Below, one piece after another: positions 1-5,289 of a stretch of 8,411 bases of DNA. Position 1 is the stretch's first letter. The number at the start of each line of letters is the position of its first letter. The stretch lies in assembly GCA_003167475.1 (NCBI GenBank), contig PMTB01000276.1, forward strand, positions 1-8,411. The letters run 5' to 3'. Both the position numbers and the translations under genes were made by a program. Source of the stretch: a candidate division FCPU426 bacterium (GTDB lineage: Bacteria; Oederibacteriota; PGYV01; Palsa-1178). Under the pieces are notes generated by a model. That model made no database searches, had not been told where the DNA came from, and saw nothing but the letters and a program-made list of their open reading frames with translations.

Positions 1-171
1 TTCCGGCACTTCCCTTGCCTTGCCGAGGCCGTAGCCTACAGAACCATGGCCGTCGCCGACTATGGCTAAACACGCAAATTTAAACCTTTTGCCGCCTTTA
101 ACTACTTTGGCGACCCTGTTTATGCTGACAATTCTCTCTTTTAGGTCCGATTTCGCTTCCCTGGGTTTCAA
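1..171 (-). CDS. rpsE: 30S ribosomal protein S5, N-terminal part (cut by window edge)
   Basis: The first 57 codons of S5 run off the left edge of the window. S5 sits at the back of the small-subunit body, contacts 16S rRNA and S8/S4, lines the mRNA entry tunnel and affects decoding accuracy. Visible landmarks are NRVAKVVKGGKRFKF (residues 18-32), which is the loop where spectinomycin-resistance changes occur in E. coli and looks wild-type here, and the double-stranded-RNA-binding-type stretch GDGHGSVGYGLGKAREVP (39-56). I place the start at a TTG (171-169). It is 8 nt downstream of a near-perfect AGGAGGT (185-179), no in-frame ATG or GTG lies nearby, and the resulting N-terminus aligns in length with E. 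coli S5. The gene follows rplR by 15 nt. All five arginines seen are AGG/AGA. Identity is certain; the start is very likely. Confidence 0.95.
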   Translation of the reverse strand, partial: MKPREAKSDLKERIVSINRVAKVVKGGKRFKFACLAIVGDGHGSVGYGLGKAREVPE

Positions 172-178
172 AAAGATT

Positions 179-185
179 ACCTCCT
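179..185 (-). promoter_or_regulatory. Strong Shine-Dalgarno site fixing the TTG start of rpsE
   Basis: The minus strand reads AGGAGGT, one of the strongest anti-16S matches in the window, 8 nt before TTG at 171. It begins just after the rplR stop codon (189-187). It is the main reason to accept a TTG start for S5. Confidence 0.88.
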
Positions 186-186
186 A

Positions 187-561
187 TTAAAATTTTAAGC
201 CGGCTTCGCGGGCTGAATCCGCAAATGCTTTTACTACTCCGTGGAACTGGTATCCGCCCCTGTCAAAAACAACGGCTGTGATACCTTTTTCAATGCATTT
301 CTCGGCTATCTTTTTGCCGAGCGCGACAGCTGCCTGTTTATTCTTGCCTTTTATGCCGGCTTCTTTCGAGTTGGTAGCAAGCCCGACTATGGTCTTTTTT
401 GAAAAATCGTCAACGGCCTGCGCCATGAGCGTTGTGCTTCCCCTGAATAACGAAAGCCTGGGCTTTTCAGCCGTGCCGGAAATTTTCTTCCTGCCTCTTT
501 CGTGCCTTAATATCCTGCCGACCCTTACCTTGTTTGTTCTTTTCTTTATGGTTATGCGCAT
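187..561 (-). CDS. rplR: 50S ribosomal protein L18
   Basis: L18 (124 aa, normal length) binds 5S rRNA and, with L5 and 5S, forms the central protuberance of the large subunit. Family hallmarks are the basic N-terminus (residues 1-27), EKPRLSLFR (32-40), VFDRGGYQFHGVVKAFADSAREAG (about 98-121, the C-terminal signature) and the terminal GLKF. One part is unusual: the usual R-S/T-x-K/R-HIYAQ stretch reads RGSTTLMAQ (40-48), so the His-Ile-Tyr is missing while the flanks align without a gap. Start ATG at 561 has GGAGG (578-574) with a rather long 12-nt spacer and no better in-frame codon. It lies 31 nt after rplF, the longest gap in the window, where I see no terminator or promoter, and 15 nt before rpsE. 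Confidence 0.96.
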   Translation of the reverse strand: MRITIKKRTNKVRVGRILRHERGRKKISGTAEKPRLSLFRGSTTLMAQAVDDFSKKTIVGLATNSKEAGIKGKNKQAAVALGKKIAEKCIEKGITAVVFDRGGYQFHGVVKAFADSAREAGLKF

Positions 562-592
562 ATTAAATCGTATCCTCCGTTAAAATTATTTC

Positions 593-1150
593 TTATTTCT
601 TGGCGCCAGCGGCGCTCTTTCCGGCTTTCCTTCTGATCTTCTCATTTTCATACATTACGCCTTTTCCCTGGTAGGGTTCGGGCGGTTTGAGCATTTTTAT
701 TTCGGCGGCCACTTTGCCGACCATATGCTTGTCTATTCCAGAGATTGTGATCTTTGTCTGGTTGTCAACAACTGCCGTGATGCCCGGCGGAAGTTTGTAT
801 TCCGACGGGTGCGAAAACCCGAGCGTAAAGTTCAGTGTCGTTCCGGCAAGTGTGGCCCTGTATCCGACGCCTTTTAAAACCAAGACTTTTACATAGCCTT
901 CCAGGACTCCGAGTACCTTATTATTAATGACAGCCCTTTCCATTCCGAAAAGCGCCTTCCACTTGTTGTTGGCTTCAACTCCGGGCTTGGGGATAACCGT
1001 TATGGTATTTCCCTCCATCTTGTACTCAAATCCCGGGTCCATATTGTGTTGCGCTTTGCCTTTGCCGCCTTCTATCTTAAGCACAGTGCCTTCTTTGGTT
1101 ACTTTGACTCCCGCCGGAATAACGACCGGCTTTTTTCCTATTCTCGACAT
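593..1150 (-). CDS. rplF: 50S ribosomal protein L6
   Basis: L6 (185 aa, slightly longer than the E. coli protein) binds 23S rRNA helix 97 and the sarcin-ricin loop region near the factor-binding site. It consists of two similar alpha/beta domains: the N-terminal one about residues 1-82, the C-terminal one about 83-170. The start MSRIGKKPVVIP is typical, and the C-terminal signature PEPYQGKGVMYENEKIRRKAG (157-177) is nearly canonical. The basic, Ala/Gly/Lys-rich tail (about 175-185) is a common variable extension. ATG at 1150 is preceded by AAGGAG with a 7-nt spacer. That site directly follows the rpsH stop, so the two are probably coupled. Identity is certain. Confidence 0.98.
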   Translation of the reverse strand: MSRIGKKPVVIPAGVKVTKEGTVLKIEGGKGKAQHNMDPGFEYKMEGNTITVIPKPGVEANNKWKALFGMERAVINNKVLGVLEGYVKVLVLKGVGYRATLAGTTLNFTLGFSHPSEYKLPPGITAVVDNQTKITISGIDKHMVGKVAAEIKMLKPPEPYQGKGVMYENEKIRRKAGKSAAGAKK

Positions 1151-1163
1151 TACTGTTCTCCTT

Positions 1164-1553
1164 TTACCAGATCTCGCAAATTATTTCGCCGCCGATTTTC
1201 TCTTCCCTGGCTTTTGAGCCTGTCATGATCCCTTTTGAAGTCGAGATCAGGAGCACGCCTATGCCGCTTTTTACCTTGGGGATCTCACCGGTTCCGGTGT
1301 AGACTCTGCGGGACGATTTGCTTATTCTTCTGATTGAATGAATTGCCTTGTCTTTGTTGTCGCCGTACTTTAAGTATACCCTTATGTTGCCCTGCTTGTT
1401 ATCCTCGATATACCTGTATCCTTTTATAAAGCCCTCTTCTTTCAGGAGCTTTACGATGTTCTGTTTCATCTTTGAAGAAGGCACGTCGACATAATCCTTC
1501 TTTTTAAGGTTTGCGTTCCTGATCCTTGTCAATAAATCCGCGATAGTGTCCAT
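1164..1553 (-). CDS. rpsH: 30S ribosomal protein S8
   Basis: S8 (129 aa) is a primary binder of the 16S rRNA central domain (helix 21). In E. coli it also represses the spc operon by binding mRNA near rplE. I chose the ATG at 1553, giving MDTIADLLTRIRNAN, which matches the family start. An open frame continues upstream to 1640, but those 29 codons overlap rpsN and have no S8-like sequence. The C-terminal signature STSKGIMTGSKAREEKIGGEI (104-124) is clear, as are PSSKMK (25-30) and RRVYTGTGEIPKVKSGIG (82-99). AGGAGG (1563-1558) is only 4 nt from the ATG, a short spacer, and it abuts the rpsN stop, so translation is likely coupled. I cannot recognise an S8-binding mRNA structure here by eye. 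Confidence 0.97.
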   Translation of the reverse strand: MDTIADLLTRIRNANLKKKDYVDVPSSKMKQNIVKLLKEEGFIKGYRYIEDNKQGNIRVYLKYGDNKDKAIHSIRRISKSSRRVYTGTGEIPKVKSGIGVLLISTSKGIMTGSKAREEKIGGEIICEIW

Positions 1554-1557
1554 TATT

Positions 1558-1563
1558 CCTCCT
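1558..1563 (-). promoter_or_regulatory. Shine-Dalgarno site of rpsH, close to its ATG
   Basis: AGGAGG lies directly after the rpsN TAA (1566-1564) and 4 nt before ATG at 1553. It supports the internal ATG as the true S8 start rather than the upstream in-frame codon at 1640, and suggests that ribosomes ending rpsN re-initiate on rpsH. Confidence 0.82.
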
Positions 1564-1749
1564 TTACCAGCTTGACTTCTTGACGCCCGGTATTTCGCCT
1601 TTGTGCGCAAGCGTCCTGAAGCATATCCTGCATACCCCAAATTTCCTCATGTAGGCCCTGGGCCTGCCGCATATGGAACATCTGTTGTACTGTCTGACTT
1701 TGAATTTCTGTTTTTTCTTTGACTTGTTTATTATCGCCGTTGTCGCCAC
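1564..1749 (-). CDS. rpsN: 30S ribosomal protein S14, short zinc-binding type (type Z)
   Basis: This is the 61-aa C+ form of S14, which sits in the head of the small subunit next to S3 and S10. Two CxxC pairs, C24-C27 and C40-C43 (CSICGR and CRICFR), form the zinc site. The C-terminus HKGEIPGVKKSSW is the standard type Z ending. E. coli-type S14 is about 100 aa and lacks these cysteines. The start codon is GTG (1749-1747), preceded by AAGGAGG with a 7-nt spacer, directly after the rplE stop (gap 12 nt). All seven arginines are AGG or AGA. The gene is in the standard spc position between L5 and S8. The longer S14 paralogue used under zinc limitation is not in this window. Confidence 0.98.
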   Translation of the reverse strand: MATTAIINKSKKKQKFKVRQYNRCSICGRPRAYMRKFGVCRICFRTLAHKGEIPGVKKSSW

Positions 1750-1756
1750 TTATATT

Positions 1757-1763
1757 CCTCCTT
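1757..1763 (-). promoter_or_regulatory. Shine-Dalgarno site fixing the GTG start of rpsN
   Basis: AAGGAGG overlaps the last two bases of the rplE TAA stop (1764-1762) and lies 7 nt before GTG at 1749. It supports GTG as the S14 start and suggests coupling with rplE. Confidence 0.87.
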
Positions 1764-2304
1764 ATTTCTTACGGAATGGCAAGCCGAGGCTTTCTAAAAG
1801 CAGGAATGCGTCCTCGTTGTTTTTTGCCGATGTTACAAAAGTTATGTCCATGCCCATTACCACGAGCACTTTTTCGAATTTAACCTCTGGAAATATAATC
1901 TGCTCTTTTATACCCATGGAGTAGTTGCCGCGGCCGTCAAAAGAGTTGCGCGGTACCCCGTTAAAATCCCTTACCCTGGGCAGCGCCAGGGAGATGAACC
2001 TGTCAAGGAATTCGTACATCCTGTTCCCGCGCAGGGTAACTTTCGCGCCTATGGGAAGGTTTTCCCTGAGCTTAAAGTTGGATATGGCGACTTTTGACTT
2101 CGTGGTCAAAGGCTTCTGGCCCGTGATCGCGGTCAGTTCTTCTATGGCCTCGTCAAGCGCCTTGATATTCTGGGTGGCTTCTCCGACACCCATATTCAGC
2201 ACCATTTTCTGGAGCCTTGGCACCTGATATTTGTTTTTATATCCGGTCGCTTCCATCAGCTTTGGTATCAGTTCTTTTTCAAATTTTTCATTAAGCCTTG
2301 CCAT
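1762..2304 (-). CDS. rplE: 50S ribosomal protein L5
   Basis: L5 (180 aa, one more than E. coli) binds 5S rRNA and helix 84 of 23S rRNA in the central protuberance, and bridges to S13 and the P-site tRNA. Recognisable blocks are the N-terminal YKNKYQVPRLQKMVLNMGVG region (22-41), FKLRENLPIGAKVTLRG (77-93) and FDGRGNYSMGIKEQIIFPE (122-140). The protein ends LGLPFRKK, a usual ending. ATG at 2304 is preceded by AGGAGG (2320-2315), which overlaps the last two bases of the rplX TAG stop, so rplX and rplE are probably coupled. In E. coli the S8 repressor site covers this junction; here the gap is only 14 nt and no comparable hairpin is obvious. Identity is certain. Confidence 0.98.
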   Translation of the reverse strand: MARLNEKFEKELIPKLMEATGYKNKYQVPRLQKMVLNMGVGEATQNIKALDEAIEELTAITGQKPLTTKSKVAISNFKLRENLPIGAKVTLRGNRMYEFLDRFISLALPRVRDFNGVPRNSFDGRGNYSMGIKEQIIFPEVKFEKVLVVMGMDITFVTSAKNNEDAFLLLESLGLPFRKK

Positions 2305-2318
2305 TTAAAGTTTGCCTC

Positions 2319-2642
2319 CTATTTTTCATCGATCATTTCGCTGCATTTTTTGCAAATGCGCACATGCCCGCCGTCCGGCAGCGACCCGATCTTTACCCTG
2401 GTCGTCTTGCCGCACTTGTTGCAGATAAGCATCACTTTGGAAACCGCGATAGGCGCTTCCTTTTCAAGTATGCCGCCCTGCTGCACTTTCTGCGAAGGCT
2501 TAGTGTGCCTTTTAACGAAATTGATCTTTTCAACTATGAGTTTCTTTGTGTCAGGAAACACTTTTAAGACCTTGCCCGATTTTCCGGCATACTTGCCGGT
2601 TATGACCGTTACCACGTCGTCTTTTTTGATTTTAATTTTCAT
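2319..2642 (-). CDS. rplX: 50S ribosomal protein L24 with four-cysteine cluster
   Basis: L24 (107 aa) is an assembly initiator that binds the 5' end of 23S rRNA near the exit of the peptide tunnel. A KOW motif spans about residues 6-33 (DDVVTVITGKYAGKSGKVLKV). The middle block FVKRHTKPSQKVQQGGILEKE (42-62) is typical. The C-terminal part has CNKC (C74, C77) and CKKC (C97, C100), the ribbon-like cluster that many bacterial L24 proteins have and E. coli lacks. Metal binding is inferred from the spacing. ATG at 2642 follows AGGAG with a 9-nt spacer, and the site overlaps the TAG stop of rplN. Gap to rplN 12 nt, to rplE 14 nt. Confidence 0.98.
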   Translation of the reverse strand: MKIKIKKDDVVTVITGKYAGKSGKVLKVFPDTKKLIVEKINFVKRHTKPSQKVQQGGILEKEAPIAVSKVMLICNKCGKTTRVKIGSLPDGGHVRICKKCSEMIDEK

Positions 2643-2654
2643 ATGTGCCCTCTC

Positions 2655-3023
2655 CTATACTACTTCTGGCGCGAGTGATATGATCTTAAGGAAATTTCTT
2701 TCCCTGAGTTCCCTTGCGACAGGCCCGAATATCCTGGTGCCTCTCGGAAGGTTCTGATCATTTATAATAACCGCCGAATTTGTGTCAAACCTGATGTATG
2801 AACCGTCTTTTCTCCTGGTCTCTTTCCTTAAGCGCACAATAACGGCCTTTACGACTTCTTTCCTTTTTACGCCCGCGCCGGGTATGGCGTCCTTGACCGA
2901 CGCCACAATCACGTCGCCCAATCCGGCGTATCTTGCCCTTGTCCCGCCGAGGACTTTAATGCACATTATGGTCTTCGCGCCGGAGTTATCGGCTACTTCA
3001 AGCCTTGTCATTTGCTGGATCAT
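2655..3023 (-). CDS. rplN: 50S ribosomal protein L14
   Basis: L14 (122 aa, exactly the usual length) lies on the interface side of the large subunit, contacts L19 and 16S helix 14, and is the docking site of the silencing factor RsfS. The fold is a beta barrel. Hallmarks are LEVADNSGAKTIMCIKVLGG (8-27), GDVIVASVKDA (36-46), DGSYIRFDTNSAVII (73-87) and PRGTRIFGPVARELRERNF (93-111). I use the ATG at 3023 because MIQQMTRLEV is the family N-terminus and GGGAG lies 8 nt upstream. An in-frame ATG at 3044 would add seven residues with no family support. The first 26 nt overlap the end of rpsQ in another frame, so L14 translation is probably coupled to S17. This is the junction between the S10 and spc blocks. 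Confidence 0.96.
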   Translation of the reverse strand: MIQQMTRLEVADNSGAKTIMCIKVLGGTRARYAGLGDVIVASVKDAIPGAGVKRKEVVKAVIVRLRKETRRKDGSYIRFDTNSAVIINDQNLPRGTRIFGPVARELRERNFLKIISLAPEVV

Positions 3024-3315
3024 TTTGTTCACTCCCGTCATCAATAAGGTCTATTTTCTGGAGGCTCTTCTTCAGGATCTCCACAACAAGCCACCTTTTG
3101 TTTTTGGAAAGAGGCCTGACTTCCTTGATACGCACCATGTCGCCGACTTTGCACTCATTTTTCTCGTCATGAGCCATGACTTTGGTCGTTCTTTTCACGT
3201 ACTTTTTGTACATCGGGTGCTTTACTTTTGTTACCACGGCCACCCTGACGGTTTTATCCATCTTGTCGCCTATGACTTCACCCTCAATGGTACGCCTGTT
3301 ATTTTTCTCAATCAT
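2998..3315 (-). CDS. rpsQ: 30S ribosomal protein S17 with acidic C-terminal extension
   Basis: S17 is an OB-fold primary binder of 16S rRNA helices 7 and 11 that helps start 30S assembly. Conserved parts are EGEVIGDKMDKTVRVAV (11-27), KHPMYKKYVKRTTKVMAHDE (32-51) and GDMVRIKEVRPLSKNKRW (58-75). E. coli S17 ends at a point equivalent to residue about 85. Here the frame runs on for 20 more residues (86-105), rich in Asp/Glu/Asn and overlapping rplN by 26 nt. An AAAA run at 3057-3054 lies in codons 87-88; with one A fewer, codon 88 would be TAG and S17 would be 87 aa. The extension may thus be a recent frameshift or a base-call error. ATG at 3315 overlaps the rpmC stop as ATGA, with AAAGGAG 7 nt upstream. 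Confidence 0.95.
   Translation of the reverse strand: MIEKNNRRTIEGEVIGDKMDKTVRVAVVTKVKHPMYKKYVKRTTKVMAHDEKNECKVGDMVRIKEVRPLSKNKRWLVVEILKKSLQKIDLIDDGSEQNDPANDKA
3032..3036 (-). promoter_or_regulatory. Ribosome-binding site of rplN inside the rpsQ frame
   Basis: GGGAG lies 8 nt before the rplN ATG (3023). In the S17 frame the same bases encode Gly94 and part of Ser95 of the C-terminal extension. It decides the rplN start in favour of 3023 rather than 3044. Confidence 0.75.
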
Positions 3316-3518
3316 TTTGCGGCTCCTTTAACTGCCTTTTTCTGTTTGGCTATGGTAAGCAGCCTGGCAATATCCTTTTTTATCATCGAAATCTGCGAAG
3401 TGTTCTCAACCTGTTTGGTCGAGAGCTTCATCTTGATCTTAAAAAGGTTCTCTTTAAGCTCTTTTACTTTCCTGTCTATTTCTTCTACGTTTAAGTCCCT
3501 GATTTCCTGTGCTTTCAT
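3312..3518 (-). CDS. rpmC: 50S ribosomal protein L29
   Basis: L29 (68 aa) is a small helical-hairpin protein at the peptide-tunnel exit next to L23, where trigger factor and SRP dock. The sequence begins MKAQEIRDLNVEEIDRKV, matching the family's first helix. Its centre FKIKMKLSTKQVENTSQISM (26-45) and the second helix IKKDIARLLTIAKQKK (46-61) align with L29. The tail is Lys/Ala-rich. ATG at 3518 has GGAGG 6 nt upstream. It follows rplP by 20 nt, and its TGA stop shares four bases (ATGA, 3315-3312) with the rpsQ start, a classic coupling arrangement. Identity is certain from sequence and position. Confidence 0.97.
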   Translation of the reverse strand: MKAQEIRDLNVEEIDRKVKELKENLFKIKMKLSTKQVENTSQISMIKKDIARLLTIAKQKKAVKGAAK

Positions 3519-3538
3519 TTAAATCCTCCGGAATTGAA

Positions 3539-3952
3539 TTAAATCTCGTACCTTGTCACAAACTGCATCCTTATCGGCATTTTGCCTTTGGCTTTTCTGA
3601 AAGCCAATTTTGCGATGTCTTCGGTTACTCCGTCAAGTTCAAATATTACCCTTCCCGGTTTTACCACGGCTACCCAGAATTCGGGAGCGCCTTTTCCTTT
3701 ACCCATGCGGGTCTCAGCGGGCTTCTTGGTGACCGGTTTATCCGGAAATATCCTGATCCAGAGCTTTCCGCCCTTTTTCAGGTTGCGGTTGATGGCTACC
3801 CTGGCCGCTTCAAGCTGTCTGCCCGTTATCCATGAAGGTTCCAGCGCTTTTAATCCATATAGTCCAAAGCTGACCTTATTGCCGCTGGTCGCTTTTCCTT
3901 TCATTCTGCCTCTCATCTGTTTCCTGAATTTTACCCTTGCCGGCATTAACAT
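3539..3952 (-). CDS. rplP: 50S ribosomal protein L16
   Basis: L16 (137 aa, E. coli 136) sits near the A-site tRNA elbow and the peptidyl transferase centre, is added late in 50S assembly, and is the counterpart of eukaryotic uL16. Motifs are VKFRKQMRGRMKG (7-19), SFGLYGLKALEPSWITGRQLEAAR (28-51), WIRIFPDKPVTKKPAETRMGKGKG (65-88) and FVTRYEI at the end. Arg82 in TRMGKGKG corresponds to the arginine that is hydroxylated in E. coli L16 (Arg81); whether it is modified here cannot be told. ATG at 3952 is preceded by GGAGG with an 8-nt spacer, just after the rpsC TAG (gap 14 nt). A second ATG two codons on (MLM) is a less likely start. Confidence 0.98.
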   Translation of the reverse strand: MLMPARVKFRKQMRGRMKGKATSGNKVSFGLYGLKALEPSWITGRQLEAARVAINRNLKKGGKLWIRIFPDKPVTKKPAETRMGKGKGAPEFWVAVVKPGRVIFELDGVTEDIAKLAFRKAKGKMPIRMQFVTRYEI

Positions 3953-3966
3953 TTATACGTCCTCCG

Positions 3967-4614
3967 CTAAATTTTATTGTCTCCGGGAAGAATTTCGCCC
4001 TTGAAGACCCATACTTTTACGCCTATTGTCCCGTAAGTCGTGAAGGCTGTTGCTGTCCCGTAATCTATGTCCGCCCTTAAAGTCTGGAGCGGCACGCGGC
4101 CTTCAACGTACCATTCCCTGCGTGCGATCTCGGCGCCCGCGAGCCTTCCCGAGCATGCAACCTTGATCCCGAAAGCGCCCGAATCCGGCGCCATCGCCGT
4201 CTGCATGGCTTTTTTCATTGCGCGCCTGTATGATATGCGCTTTTCAAGCTGCTGCGCTATATTTTCCGCTATCAGTATTGCCTCGATCTCCGGTTTCCCG
4301 ACTTCTTTCGGGTCTATGAGTATCTGTTTTCCGGTTAATTTCTCAAGTTCTTTCTTTAAGACGTCTACTTCGGCGCCTTTTCTTCCTATAATCATCCCCG
4401 GCTTGGCTGCATAGATTTTCAGGATCGCCTTGTTTCCGGCTCTCTCTATCTCTACTTTGGCAATACCCGCGCTGTATAATTTTGTTTTAATGAATTTCCT
4501 TATTTTGAAATCCTCTAAAACGAGGTCTTTAAAATTTTTCTTCGCGAGCCATTTTGATTTCCAGCCCTTTACAATACCTATTCTAACGCCTTCAGGATGA
4601 ACTTTCTGTCCCAT
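3967..4614 (-). CDS. rpsC: 30S ribosomal protein S3
   Basis: S3 (215 aa; E. coli 233) is in the head of the small subunit and lines the mRNA entry channel with S4 and S5. The N-terminal helix region starts MGQKVHPEGVRIGI. A type 2 KH domain follows, with its GxxG loop in PGMIIGRKGAEVDVLKKEL (72-90). The C-terminal S3 domain holds SGRLAGAEIARREWYVEGRV (155-174) and DYGTATAFTTYGTIGVKVW (184-202). The basic patch RRAMKK (130-135) matches E. coli Arg131, Arg132 and Lys135, needed for the ribosome's mRNA helicase activity. ATG at 4614 has GGAG (4630-4627) at a long 12-nt spacing, with no better in-frame start. It follows rplV by 18 nt. The C-terminal tail is short. Confidence 0.98.
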   Translation of the reverse strand: MGQKVHPEGVRIGIVKGWKSKWLAKKNFKDLVLEDFKIRKFIKTKLYSAGIAKVEIERAGNKAILKIYAAKPGMIIGRKGAEVDVLKKELEKLTGKQILIDPKEVGKPEIEAILIAENIAQQLEKRISYRRAMKKAMQTAMAPDSGAFGIKVACSGRLAGAEIARREWYVEGRVPLQTLRADIDYGTATAFTTYGTIGVKVWVFKGEILPGDNKI

Positions 4615-4632
4615 AAACTATTGACGCTCCTT

Positions 4633-4980
4633 TTATTTTTTGTTATCGGTCACTGTTACTTCAACGTGACATGACCTTTTGTTTATCTTGGCCGCCCTGC
4701 CCATGGCGCGCGGCATAAAACGCCTAGCGTACTTGAGAGTCGGTCCATGGTCAACCCTGATGCCTTTTATGAAAAGGGCGTCAGCGTCGGCTCCATAGTT
4801 CTTTGTCGCGTTGGCAACAGCGGACTTGATAGCCTTGATAAGATGCTGTGAGGCATTTTTAGGAATGAACCTTAAGCGGTCCATAGCGTCAGCAACTTTT
4901 CTCTTCTCCACTGCTTTAGCCACAACTCTTACTTTCCTTGCAGGCATCCTAAGATGCTTTATTATCGATATAGCTTCCAT
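4633..4980 (-). CDS. rplV: 50S ribosomal protein L22
   Basis: L22 (115 aa) contacts all domains of 23S rRNA. Its long beta hairpin, together with L4, forms the narrowest point of the peptide exit tunnel. The hairpin tip is ARRFMPRAMGRAAKI (85-99), followed by the signature strand KRSCHVEVTV (101-110). Changes in this hairpin can give macrolide resistance in other bacteria; nothing here resembles a known resistance insertion or deletion. The N-terminal helical part reads IKHLRMPARKVRVVAKAVEK (7-26). ATG at 4980 has AAGGAG 9 nt upstream. It lies 24 nt after rpsS and 18 nt before rpsC. Confidence 0.98.
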   Translation of the reverse strand: MEAISIIKHLRMPARKVRVVAKAVEKRKVADAMDRLRFIPKNASQHLIKAIKSAVANATKNYGADADALFIKGIRVDHGPTLKYARRFMPRAMGRAAKINKRSCHVEVTVTDNKK

Positions 4981-5004
4981 TGTTATCGGCTCCTTCTTTG
5001 TTTA

Positions 5005-5289
5005 TTACGTTTTAGCCAAGGATTCTTTCTTGGCCTCGCCGTGTCCTTTAAATATTCTCGTGGGCGAAAACTCGCCAAGTTTGTGTCCTACCATATTTTC
5101 GTTTACAAAGACCGGAATGAATTTCCTGCCGTTATGCACTGCGAAAGTGATTCCGACCATCTCAGGCGAAATTGCCGACCTTCTCGCCCAGGTCTTGATT
5201 ACTTTCTTCTCGCCGCTGCTCTGCATCGCTAAAACTTTATCAAGCAACTTGGGTTCTACAAACGCGCCTTTTTTCAGTGACCTGGTCAT
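5005..5289 (-). CDS. rpsS: 30S ribosomal protein S19
   Basis: S19 (94 aa) forms a complex with S13 in the head of the small subunit, near the A-site and the intersubunit bridge to L5. It begins MTRSLKKGAFVEPKLL and carries the signature VGHKLGEFSPTRIFKGH (67-83), with TWARRSAISPEMVGITFAVH (33-52) before it. ATG at 5289 directly follows the rplB TAA (5292-5290) with no base between. Its ribosome-binding site lies inside the rplB frame (AGGAGGAGGAG, 5308-5298), so coupling to L2 is very likely. The gene ends with a double stop, TAATAA (5007-5002). Confidence 0.98.
   Translation of the reverse strand: MTRSLKKGAFVEPKLLDKVLAMQSSGEKKVIKTWARRSAISPEMVGITFAVHNGRKFIPVFVNENMVGHKLGEFSPTRIFKGHGEAKKESLAKT

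Noticed and set aside
562..592. Possible promoter or terminator in the longest gap (rplF-rplR)
   Set aside because: It is only 31 nt, A/T-rich with a ribosome-binding site. I see no GC-rich hairpin with a T run and no convincing -35/-10 pair.
1554..1640. N-terminal extension of S8 from an upstream in-frame start
   Set aside because: The 29 extra residues overlap the rpsN coding sequence in another frame and do not resemble S8. The ATG at 1553 has its own AGGAGG and gives the family N-terminus.
2305..2330. S8-repressor-type mRNA site at the rplX-rplE junction, as in E. coli
   Set aside because: The junction is 14 nt and filled by the stop codon and ribosome-binding site. I could not find a helix resembling the S8 target by eye. 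A covariance search with the S8-leader model would be decisive.
3024..3044. Seven-residue extension of L14 from ATG 3044
   Set aside because: The standard L14 begins MIQ at 3023, which has GGGAG 8 nt upstream and gives exactly 122 aa.
2782..3522. Plus-strand open frame of 246 codons
   Set aside because: It lies antisense across rplN, rpsQ and rpmC, all certain genes. It has no recognisable family and no ribosome-binding site that I can see. The composition is that of a reverse-frame shadow of Lys-rich genes.
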